This document shows, one piece after another, positions 1 to 4,347 of a DNA stretch of 6,724 bases; position 1 is the stretch's first letter, and the number at the start of each line of letters is the position of its first letter. The translations under genes and the position numbers were made by a program. The notes under the pieces are model-generated. The model saw only the letters and a program-made list of their open reading frames with translations, did no database searches and was not told the DNA's origin. The DNA lies in the NCBI GenBank assembly GCA_020433785.1, contig JAGRCC010000238.1, positions 1-6,724 of the forward strand, read 5' to 3'. The DNA comes from Anaerolineae bacterium. GTDB taxonomy: Bacteria; Chloroflexota; Anaerolineae; 4572-78; J111.

Positions 1-1078
1 CGGGATCGGTGTAGAAGCCGCAGGGACACGGGTTCATCGAGCCGATTAGGGTGAAGTTAGCTGGGTAGGTTAGCGATCCCGCCGAGCGGCTGATTGATAC
101 AACTTTATCCTCCAACGGTTGGCGCAGCATCTCTAACATTCGTGAGCCAAATTCCGGTAATTCATCCAAAAATAGCACCCCCCGATGAGCTAGACTAATC
201 TCGCCGGGTTTGGGCCAACGCCCACCGCCGATAAGGCCAGCATAACTAACCGTGTGATGCGGCGCTCTAAACGGGCGGTGGCGAATGAGCGGTTCGTTGG
301 CCGAGAGTTGGTCAGCAACAGAATAGATGCGGGTCACGTCCAAGGCTTCTTCAATGGTTAATCGGGGGAGGATGCCAACGACTGCCCGAGCCAGGAGTGT
401 TTTGCCCGATCCGGGGGGACCGCTAAGCAATACATTGTGATTTCCTGCGGCGGCCACTTCCAAGGCTCTCTTAACATGTTCTTGTCCTTTTACCTCCTGA
501 AAATCTGTTGTACAAGAAAGAACTGCTTCATCATCTAAATTGTAGTCAACTTGATATGGAGTCAGTTGTCGATGACCACTCAGGTGGTCAATCACGTGCA
601 GTAAGGACTCGACAGGGTAAACCGTCAGTCCATCAATTAGCGATGCTTCAGGGGCATCCTCTGCCGGAATGAAGAGGATAGTATATCCTTCTTGCCTCGC
701 CAGACTTGCCATAGACAGTACACCACTAACGTGACGAACTCCACCATCTAATGATAGTTCACCCATAATGATAGATTTCTCAACATTAGTGATAATCTGT
801 TCAGAGGCGATAAGTGTACCGATGGCAATTGGCAGGTCGTAGGCTGGCCCTGCCTTGCGGATATCGGCTGGGGCAAGATTAACGGTGAGCCGCTGCGACG
901 GAAATGGAAGTCCGGTATTCTTAATTGCTGAACGGACTCGCTCGCGACTTTCTTGGACGGCAGCGTCAGGTAACCCGACAATCGTCATCGACGGTAAGCC
1001 GCGCGAGATATCAACTTCAACCTCGATGAGCACTCCATCTAAACCCACAACGGCACAACTTGTGACTTTAGCCAGCAT
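1..1078 (-). CDS. comM: ComM/YifB family AAA+ ATPase (Mg-chelatase-like), C-terminus beyond window
   Basis: Reading the minus strand from the ATG at 1076-1078 gives 359 uninterrupted codons that run off the left edge. The start [15 protein letters not shown] is typical of ComM/YifB. The N-terminal domain spans roughly residues 1-180. The AAA+ core follows, with Walker A GPPGSGKT at residues 220-227, Walker [10 protein letters not shown] with D305/E306, and the MNPCPCG signature at residues 348-354. The family is about 500 residues long, so about 140 C-terminal residues are missing here. An AAGGA Shine-Dalgarno at 1086-1090 lies 7 nt before the start and fixes it. In naturally competent bacteria ComM is a hexameric helicase that promotes branch migration of incoming DNA during transformation. 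The gene is also widespread in bacteria where competence is unproven. Family assignment is very secure; the role in this organism is inferred. Confidence 0.96.
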   Translation of the reverse strand, partial: MLAKVTSCAVVGLDGVLIEVEVDISRGLPSMTIVGLPDAAVQESRERVRSAIKNTGLPFPSQRLTVNLAPADIRKAGPAYDLPIAIGTLIASEQIITNVEKSIIMGELSLDGGVRHVSGVLSMASLARQEGYTILFIPAEDAPEASLIDGLTVYPVESLLHVIDHLSGHRQLTPYQVDYNLDDEAVLSCTTDFQEVKGQEHVKRALEVAAAGNHNVLLSGPPGSGKTLLARAVVGILPRLTIEEALDVTRIYSVADQLSANEPLIRHRPFRAPHHTVSYAGLIGGGRWPKPGEISLAHRGVLFLDELPEFGSRMLEMLRQPLEDKVVSISRSAGSLTYPANFTLIGSMNPCPCGFYTDP

Positions 1079-1085
1079 CTGGTAA

Positions 1086-1090
1086 TCCTT
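1086..1090 (-). promoter_or_regulatory. Shine-Dalgarno of comM
   Basis: AAGGA on the minus strand, 7 nt upstream of the comM ATG. It is one of only three clear ribosome binding sites here, the others preceding the starts at 6007 and 6682. The genes starting at 3288, 4854 and 4935 lack one. Confidence 0.75.
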
Positions 1091-1138
1091 ATGAGATATC
1101 ACTCCAATTTGGGATAGCGTGGTTCTAATCAAGCAGAG

Positions 1139-1162
1139 TATGTTGTCCAAGCTGACAACATA
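1139..1162. repeat. perfect inverted repeat upstream of comM
   Basis: TATGTTGTC (1139-1147) and GACAACATA (1154-1162) are perfect 9-bp arms around a 6-nt centre, about 60 bp upstream of the comM start. The position fits an operator, or a hairpin near the promoter. I see only weak -35/-10 candidates here (TTGGAC, 17 nt, TAGAAC on the minus strand). A regulator cannot be named. Confidence 0.45.
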
Positions 1163-1300
1163 AAATGACCATTTTATTTGATTATATCAAACCGGAATGG
1201 AGGCTTATAGAGCCAAAAGTACTTAATTTAGTTCTCGCTTAATGTACCATAGTACCTTTTCCAACTTTCCCGAAAGTACCTTGGAGCAACTAAATACTCA
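1163..1300. other. non-coding gap with repeated GTAC motifs
   Basis: No supportable ORF. The stretch has four GTAC-centred words (for example AAAGTACTT, ATGTACCAT, TAGTACCTT, AAAGTACCT) and a small palindrome ACTTTCCCGAAAGT at 1264-1277. These could be regulator sites for comM or remnants of the flank into which the adjacent hairpin-rich element inserted. No function can be assigned. Confidence 0.35.
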
Positions 1301-1301
1301 C

Positions 1302-1612
1302 ACCCTCCCCTCCCCTATTTAGCCCTGCGGGCTAAGGGGGACGATACGGGGAGCCCTTCCCTTCACCTCCAGGTCTAGCTCGCCGAGTTCTCCTGGGCGA
1401 CGCTTCGCGTCGGAATTTTCAAAATTCCAAGCATTGAATTTCAAAAATTACGAAGCGTCGTTCTTCGCCCGAGGTGCCTTAGACCATCTCCCGATGGCTT
1501 ACCTCGCAATAATGCGAGGAGCAGTTAACCCGTATGAGTGAGCCCGTCGTTTCGGTCGGGCCGGTGTCCTTCTTCCGCAATAGCGGAACCCCTACACCGG
1601 CAGGGGCCTAAG
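1302..1612 (-). ncRNA. multi-hairpin structured RNA, HEARO/omega-RNA-like, without a nuclease gene
   Basis: Read on the minus strand, about 310 nt fold into an ordered series of stems. They are: (1) GCCGGTGT/ACACCGGC arms (1594-1601 with 1560-1567) enclosing TTCCGC-TATT-GCGGAA; (2) a short CCCG/CGGG hairpin at 1543-1560; (3) CCTCGC-ATTATT-GCGAGG at 1502-1519; (4) GCCATC-GGGA-GATGG near 1484-1498, whose loop is a GNRA tetraloop only on this strand; (5) a 10-bp long-range stem CGAAGCGTCG/CGACGCTTCG (1451-1460 with 1398-1407); (6) a terminal TTAGCCC-GCA-GGGCTAA hairpin at 1319-1335. The conserved-looking joining segments (GGGTTAACTGCTCC, GGTAAGCC, GGTCTAAGGCACC) remind me of HEARO, the RNA now known as the omega-RNA of IscB/IsrB nucleases. 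That match is from memory and unverified. No HNH or RuvC ORF lies downstream; comM follows. The fold is well supported, the family only moderately. Confidence 0.55.
1312..1340. repeat. subterminal hairpin, possible IS200/IS605-like right end
   Basis: TTAGCCC (1319-1325) and GGGCTAA (1329-1335) form a perfect 7-bp hairpin with a 3-nt loop. CCCC and GGGG runs extend it across a small bulge. IS200/IS605-family elements, which mobilise IscB/TnpB-type genes, carry such imperfect hairpins near their ends and lack terminal inverted repeats. On the minus strand the next bases beyond the C/T-rich tract include GTGA (1298-1301). I recall GTGA and ATGA as flank sequences of HEARO insertions. The link to transposition is inference. 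Confidence 0.4.
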
Positions 1613-1685
1613 AGATACACAAGTAATAAAAATTCTGTGTTGTGGTTAGAGGTAATTTGATCCATTTTTCTATGTTTTGAGCAAC

Positions 1686-1710
1686 AAAAAACCCACCAAA
1701 CTAGGTGGGT
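1686..1710 (-). terminator. intrinsic terminator, minus strand
   Basis: ACCCACC (1691-1697) pairs with GGTGGGT (1704-1710) around a 6-nt loop. On the minus strand the stem is followed by six T residues (1686-1691). It is correctly oriented to end transcripts of the ATPase/ribbon-helix-helix pair, whose last stop codon is about 310 nt upstream. It also insulates the next minus-strand element from that operon. Confidence 0.7.
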
Positions 1711-1717
1711 CCAAGGG

Positions 1718-1747
1718 TTGACTTATGACTGAAGGGTCAGCTATAAT
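1718..1747 (+). promoter_or_regulatory. sigma70-type promoter for a small RNA
   Basis: TTGACT (1718-1723) and a perfect TATAAT (1742-1747) are separated by 18 nt, predicting a start near A1754. It is among the best promoter matches in the window and no ORF follows it. The intrinsic terminator 50-80 nt downstream instead defines a short non-coding transcript. Confidence 0.65.
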
Positions 1748-1753
1748 CTTCTT

Positions 1754-1829
1754 AGATATTGAAGCTAGGTTGTCTTGGATAGCGCACCTAGTGAAAACGC
1801 AAAGCTCTTGTTGACGCAAGAGCTTTTTT
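1754..1829 (+). ncRNA. putative small RNA of about 76 nt
   Basis: The transcript predicted from the TATAAT at 1742-1747 would start near 1754 and end in the T-tract of the terminator at 1824-1829. Its 5' half contains CTAGGT and ACCTAG, able to form a 6-bp stem with a loop of about 14 nt. A single-stranded A-rich linker and the terminator hairpin follow. There is no ATG or ribosome binding site, so a peptide is unlikely. I do not recognise the family. It could be a trans-acting regulator, or an antisense RNA to minus-strand read-through from the ATPase operon. The promoter, fold and terminator agree in orientation, which is the main support. Confidence 0.5.
1801..1829 (+). terminator. intrinsic terminator, plus strand
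   Basis: AAAGCTCTTG (1801-1810) pairs perfectly with CAAGAGCTTT (1817-1826) over 10 bp. The loop is TTGACG, and six T residues follow at 1824-1829. This is a strong Rho-independent terminator on the plus strand. On the minus strand the tail is only GCGTTTTC, so it would be weaker there. Confidence 0.8.
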
Positions 1830-1851
1830 ATTGGGTTGTTAATTGAGCAGG

Positions 1852-1875
1852 GACAATTATGATTACATAATTGTC
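1852..1875. repeat. 24-bp perfect inverted repeat
   Basis: GACAATTATG (1852-1861) and CATAATTGTC (1866-1875) are exact 10-bp arms around ATTA. There is no T-tract, so it is not a typical terminator. The symmetry and A/T richness fit a dimeric regulator site. The stretch 1876-1940 beside it holds nothing I can assign. Confidence 0.45.
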
Positions 1876-2000
1876 ATAACGTTTATTTGACAGTACCAAG
1901 TGGCTGGGTAAAAAGCAAGATGTAATCAAAGAATAGCCCTAACTAGCGGGATGTACATGCTTACACGGGTGCATAAATGCGTGAGTACTGGCGTGGGTAT

Positions 2001-2014
2001 ATGCACGCACGCAT
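2001..2014 (+). repeat. 14-mer repeat, copy 1
   Basis: Exact ATGCACGCACGCAT, 7 nt beyond the stop codon of the ribbon-helix-helix gene. It sits in an alternating purine-pyrimidine run (1997-2014). Degenerate relatives lie just left of it around 1951-1990. See copies at 2254, 2346 and 3556. Confidence 0.75.
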
Positions 2015-2021
2015 CCAGTCG

Positions 2022-2477
2022 TTAGCCGATTATTTTGGCCAGCATACTGCTTTCTTTCTGCTCCTCAAAATCAAGTAACAGCCAATTTAACCCCAGCCGA
2101 ACAATATCGTTTTTGCTAATTTTTTGGCCCGTATATTTTTCAAGCTCGGATTCGATAAATCGATCAATGGCGTCCAACTCCTCTGTTTTGAACCTAAATG
2201 TATAGCTGGTCAGCCTTTTCTTGTTTAGGATGGTCTCCTTCAGCCGGTTTTCTATGCGTGCGTGCATGCGTGCATTAACGCTCTTGTTGTCGATAGTCTC
2301 AGGCTGGGGTGAAGGTTCTTCTTGGTTGGATGAATTTGCGTGTTGATGCGTGCGTGCATCCATGGATGCACGCTTATCTGCATCCAGTTTATTGTCCAGT
2401 GGAGTGACGACAGCCGTGGAGGGCTGCGGTTCTTGCTGTTTCTTGGCCAGACGGAGAAAAATGTCGCTGTCACTCAT
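2022..2477 (-). CDS. ribbon-helix-helix DNA-binding protein partnered with the ATPase
   Basis: This is a 151-residue protein if translation starts at the ATG at 2475-2477, which overlaps the ATPase stop as ATGAGTGA. That arrangement implies translational coupling. An upstream ATG at 2546 is possible but would bury 77 nt inside the ATPase gene. Residues 1-85 are polar and low-complexity (many Q, P, S, N), probably disordered. Residues 87-151 fit a ribbon-helix-helix fold: strand TSYTFRF, helix A from TEELDAIDRF, helix B from SKNDIVRLGLNWLL. RHH proteins bind DNA as dimers through the strand and commonly act in partition, plasmid control or autoregulation. The peptides DARTH and ARMHARI in the disordered part are encoded by two copies of the 14-mer repeat. 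The DNA sequence there may therefore matter more than the protein. I cannot name a specific family. Confidence 0.8.
   Translation of the reverse strand: MSDSDIFLRLAKKQQEPQPSTAVVTPLDNKLDADKRASMDARTHQHANSSNQEEPSPQPETIDNKSVNARMHARIENRLKETILNKKRLTSYTFRFKTEELDAIDRFIESELEKYTGQKISKNDIVRLGLNWLLLDFEEQKESSMLAKIIG
2254..2267 (-). repeat. 14-mer repeat, copy 2 (inside the RHH gene)
   Basis: The minus strand reads exactly ATGCACGCACGCAT, within a 23-nt alternating purine-pyrimidine run (2253-2275). It encodes part of the peptide ARMHARI, in the low-complexity N-terminal half of the RHH protein and just before its DNA-binding domain. Confidence 0.75.
2346..2359 (-). repeat. 14-mer repeat, copy 3 (inside the RHH gene)
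   Basis: The minus strand reads exactly ATGCACGCACGCAT. It abuts and overlaps a 22-bp perfect palindrome (2352-2373), which brings in an inverted partial copy, GGATGCACGC, at 2364-2373. It encodes part of DARTHQH. Confidence 0.75.
2352..2373. repeat. 22-bp perfect palindrome in the RHH coding region
   Basis: The arms GCGTGCATCCA (2352-2362) and TGGATGCACGC (2363-2373) are exact reverse complements with no spacer. The palindrome is built from two inverted partial 14-mer repeats around CCATGG. It is a natural dimer-binding geometry. Confidence 0.7.
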
Positions 2478-3288
2478 GGTCAATATCTTCTTGTTGTCGA
2501 GCTTGTTCAACAAACTCGGGAATAACCTCCATTTGTTCGGCTGCATAAGTCGCTAACAAGGCAAGATCGGTTAACCGACAGATATTGCGAGGAATACCGC
2601 GTGAACTCTTGTAAATCAAATCGACCGCTTCAGCAGAAAAGGGGAAAGGGTTACTCTTACTCTGGGAAGCGATGGCCCAGCGATGCTTCATCATGTTTTC
2701 GGTTTCTTCGCGGGAGAGCGAGGAGACCGCCGCCGGGAACATCCGGGACAAAAGCTCTTTCATTTTCTTGATATTAGTAGCCAGATCCTCTTGACCGCAT
2801 AGGACGACCATTAAATAGATATCTTCATCGGTGGTGTAGGCTAACAAATAGTGGATCAGTTTCAAGCATTCCCGGTTCAAGTTTTCCGCTTCATCGACCA
2901 GCAAAACCGGGAAGAGACCTTGCTCCAGTGAGCCTTTCAGGAAGTCTACAAAATTTTTGACCGAGCCGTCAAAGCTGCGCTCGGTCTTGACGCCAAATTC
3001 CTCGTTAATCCGTCTAATGAAAGCGTTGCCGGTTTTGAGTTTGGGGACAATGACCCACTTGACCAGATTGTGTTCATCCTGGGCCAACTGTTCACCCACG
3101 ATTTTGAGCAGAGTGGTTTTACCCGAACCAATGGGGCCGAAGATAAAAATATGGCCACCTCGGTCTTTGACAAAGTAATCGATTTTCAATCTAACCTGAG
3201 AATATTGGGGCGCTTGATAGAAGAAACGCGGATTGCTGGTGATGGCGTGAAAGGGCTTCTCTAGCAGATTGAAGTGTTCCAGATACAT
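2470..3288 (-). CDS. ExeA-like AAA ATPase
   Basis: This is a 272-residue protein from the ATG at 3286-3288. The N-terminus MYLEHFNLLEKPF is the hallmark of ExeA/TniB-like ATPases, whereas an in-frame TTG at 3330 would lie next to the -35 box. Walker A GPIGSGKT is at residues 51-58, and Walker B VLLVDEAEN at 128-136 with D132/E133. The sensor-1-like LCGQ is at 163-166, a conserved arginine region (SRMF) near 181-184, and the sensor-2 motif GIPRNICRL at 231-239. Relatives work as DNA-transposition or target-site regulators, or in type II secretion assembly with peptidoglycan-binding domains. This one has no peptidoglycan-binding or membrane segment and no transposase neighbour. It instead precedes an RHH protein with an 8-nt overlap. 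Its partner is therefore probably that DNA-binding protein. ATPase identity is secure; the process it powers is unknown. Confidence 0.9.
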   Translation of the reverse strand: MYLEHFNLLEKPFHAITSNPRFFYQAPQYSQVRLKIDYFVKDRGGHIFIFGPIGSGKTTLLKIVGEQLAQDEHNLVKWVIVPKLKTGNAFIRRINEEFGVKTERSFDGSVKNFVDFLKGSLEQGLFPVLLVDEAENLNRECLKLIHYLLAYTTDEDIYLMVVLCGQEDLATNIKKMKELLSRMFPAAVSSLSREETENMMKHRWAIASQSKSNPFPFSAEAVDLIYKSSRGIPRNICRLTDLALLATYAAEQMEVIPEFVEQARQQEDIDHE

Positions 3289-3297
3289 GTTAAAGAC

Positions 3298-3327
3298 ATC
3301 ATAGTCATAATGGGTCGACTTTGTCAA
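3298..3327 (-). promoter_or_regulatory. promoter of the ATPase/RHH operon, near-leaderless
   Basis: On the minus strand, a perfect TTGACA (3322-3327) and TATGAT (3298-3303) are separated by 18 nt. The predicted start is near 3291, only about 3 nt before the ATG at 3288. No Shine-Dalgarno is visible, so a leaderless mRNA is likely. Confidence 0.65.
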
Positions 3328-3345
3328 CAAGTATCATTAGTTGAC
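3323..3345. promoter_or_regulatory. possible operator over the ATPase -35 box
   Basis: GTCAAC (3323-3328) and GTTGAC (3340-3345) are inverted repeats with 11 bp between them. The left arm lies inside the -35 element. Two copies of ACTTTTGG, 30 bp apart (3350-3357, 3380-3387), lie just upstream. Occupancy of this site would block the operon promoter. Which protein binds is not known; the RHH product is one candidate. Confidence 0.4.
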
Positions 3346-3407
3346 CACAACTTTTGGGGGTGTCCTTAAAGTTGCTATCACTTTTGGTATGAGGCCCTTC
3401 GATTGAT

Positions 3408-3430
3408 TACGTGTGTGCGTACATACACGC
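3408..3430. repeat. 23-nt alternating purine-pyrimidine tract
   Basis: Unbroken purine-pyrimidine alternation upstream of the ATPase promoter, related to but not containing the exact 14-mer. A further related cluster, with GACGCATC and GATGCATGC, follows at 3439-3458. The rest of 3346-3537 has no supportable gene. Confidence 0.55.
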
Positions 3431-3537
3431 TTTCATTGACGCATCGATAGATGCATGCCCAGATTCGTCGTCAATTGTAGTTTGGTGGCGGAAGGTATTC
3501 AGTCTGCCTAATGAACAGTAATCCAATTTTTGGTAGG

Positions 3538-3569
3538 GTATACGCGTATGCATGTATGCACGCACGCAT
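3538..3569. repeat. 32-nt alternating tract with 14-mer copy 4
   Basis: Positions 3538-3569 alternate purine and pyrimidine without a break. The last 14 nt (3556-3569) are the exact plus-strand ATGCACGCACGCAT. It lies about 270 bp upstream of the ATPase start. With copy 1 at 2001 it brackets the ATPase/RHH pair, both outer copies pointing the same way. Confidence 0.75.
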
Positions 3570-3665
3570 TTATGTTGACAAGCGTACGTCCGTATAAATA
3601 TTTATGTTTCAAATTTGATACGATAACGGTTAGTAATCTCAAGAAGGAGAGGGTTAGCTATCGTA

Positions 3666-3734
3666 TTGACTGTGCTATTGGCTATGGGATTGCTTCTGTT
3701 TTTGGTTCTGCTTTTTGAAAAGCAGAGTCAATAG
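3666..3734 (+). CDS. possible very small single-pass membrane peptide
   Basis: From the TTG at 3666 the frame gives 22 residues. They include a core such as LLAMGLLLFLVLLF followed by the polar tail EKQSQ and a TAG stop. That is the profile of a one-helix membrane peptide, like type I toxins or small regulatory peptides. An AAGGAG-like sequence at 3644-3649 is a good Shine-Dalgarno but lies about 16 nt from the TTG, farther than usual. A TTGACA at 3575-3580 could belong to a promoter, though its -10 is poor. The 3' part overlaps nested inverted repeats. Chance hydrophobic frames occur in T-rich DNA, so this is tentative. Confidence 0.25.
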   Translation: MTVLLAMGLLLFLVLLFEKQSQ

Positions 3735-3736
3735 CA
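3673..3736. repeat. nested inverted repeats
   Basis: Outer arms TGCTATTG (3673-3680) and CAATAGCA (3729-3736) enclose inner arms CTGCTTTT (3708-3715) and AAAAGCAG (3718-3725). The set lies at the boundary between the A/T-rich gap and the GC-rich block. It could fold the end of a plus-strand transcript or a read-through from the minus-strand terminator at 3762-3801. Confidence 0.5.
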
Positions 3737-3761
3737 GACCTGCTCAGGACTTTGCGCGCAG

Positions 3762-3801
3762 AAAAAAGCCAGCAGCGGGGCATCGAACCCCGCTCCTGGC
3801 T
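3762..3801 (-). terminator. long intrinsic terminator with a T-loop-like loop
   Basis: On the minus strand, AGCCAGGAGCGGGG pairs with CCCCGCTGCTGGCT. The stem is 14 bp with one mismatch and the loop is TTCGATG. Six T residues follow (3762-3767). The loop and its closing pairs match the GGTTCRANNCC form of a tRNA T-arm, but no other tRNA arms are present. It marks the 3' end of the structured minus-strand RNA. Confidence 0.8.
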
Positions 3802-4231
3802 CCGAGAAGGAAACCATCCCCGCTCGGGCACCCCCATTTATGCCCTGCTTTAGCCCAGAACCGCCCTATTTTGGGCCAAAATCCCGCTTCTGACCGGCAG
3901 GGCACCAGGGGGCACCACTCGACGGGGCTGCGCGCCGGTCGGCCTTCTGCTCTTCCCGTTGGTCGTTTGAAGCCCGACTGCCCCCGCCTGCTTTGACGCC
4001 ACAGCCTCCGTTCCGTTTCACTCCACTCCGGCCGCGTCGCCAAAGCATCCCACGGCTGCGGTAACAGCGTTGGGGTTACCGCAGCCGGGGACAGGGGCGG
4101 GGGCAGTCGGCCTTACAGGCCGACCGGCGCGCGGGTGCACTGGCGTGACGCCCTTTTGCGGGGGCCGGGCATTCCTTCTCGGGCTCTTCCTTCCCGGCCC
4201 CCGCCTGGCCGGCACTCTTCGTGCCAGCCAG
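3768..4231 (-). ncRNA. large structured non-coding RNA of unknown class
   Basis: A GC-rich block holds exact long complements that nest. GCGCGCCGGTCGGCC (3930-3944) pairs with 4118-4132 over 15 bp. Inside it CCGACTGCCCCCGCC (3974-3988) pairs with 4096-4110 over 15 bp. Inside that, GGCTGCGGTAAC (4054-4065) pairs with 4075-4086 over 12 bp. A GACGC/GCGTC stem with flanking CTTT/AAAG (about 3992-4047) makes a multi-branch junction. Upstream on the minus strand are a 12-bp stem (4158-4169 with 4193-4204) and an 11-bp hairpin (4205-4215 with 4221-4231). The latter's single mismatch is a G-U wobble only on the minus strand. The terminator at 3762-3801 is also minus-strand. ORFs across it have unlikely composition and conflict between frames. 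I do not recognise RNase P, tmRNA, SRP RNA, 6S or a group II intron. The 5' end is uncertain and could lie nearer 4340. Confidence 0.55.
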
Positions 4232-4347
4232 TCCTGACGAAACGGCTGGTGATTGTCCCCAAATCCCGTACATTATCCTACCTTCGGATAGTTCATTGCT
4301 TATATTCCACCCTGTCGTCCTCAGTCTCAACCATACCCAAACATTTC
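4232..4347. other. gap between the structured RNA and the 168-residue gene
   Basis: No ORF. On the minus strand there are A/T-richer words (ATATAAG near 4300, GGATAATG near 4275) that could serve as -10 elements for the structured RNA, but no convincing -35. The RNA may therefore have its own weak promoter here or be the 3' part of the transcript of the gene ending at 4348. Confidence 0.3.

Noticed and set aside
748..1085. ORFs at 748-981 (-) and 855-1085 (+)
   Set aside because: Both are out-of-frame shadows of comM, whose motifs run continuously through this stretch.
1302..1640. RNase P RNA, tmRNA, SRP RNA or 6S RNA in the hairpin-rich element
   Set aside because: The conserved cores I know (for example GAGGAAAGTCCGGGC of RNase P, the tmRNA 3' end, the SRP RNA GGAAGC apical motif) are absent on both strands.
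2478..2546. Upstream ATG start for the RHH protein (174 residues)
   Set aside because: It would overlap the ATPase gene by 77 nt, while the ATG at 2477 gives the standard ATGAGTGA coupling.
3289..3330. TTG start for the ATPase (286 residues)
   Set aside because: It lies next to the TTGACA box, and the family N-terminus MYLEHF begins exactly at the ATG at 3288.
3530..3718. 62-codon plus-strand ORF over the alternating tract
   Set aside because: Its N-terminal part is just the translated repeat (MHVCTHAF), it lacks a ribosome binding site, and composition is not protein-like. The hydrophobic frame at 3666 is a better, though still weak, candidate.
3768..3810. tRNA gene (T-arm-like loop TTCGATG with GGTTCGATGCC on the minus strand)
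   Set aside because: No D-arm, anticodon arm or matching 5' acceptor strand (CCAGCAG) is present upstream. The arm is part of a 14-bp terminator hairpin followed by six T residues. A tRNA 3'-end fragment used as an attachment site remains possible but has no further support.
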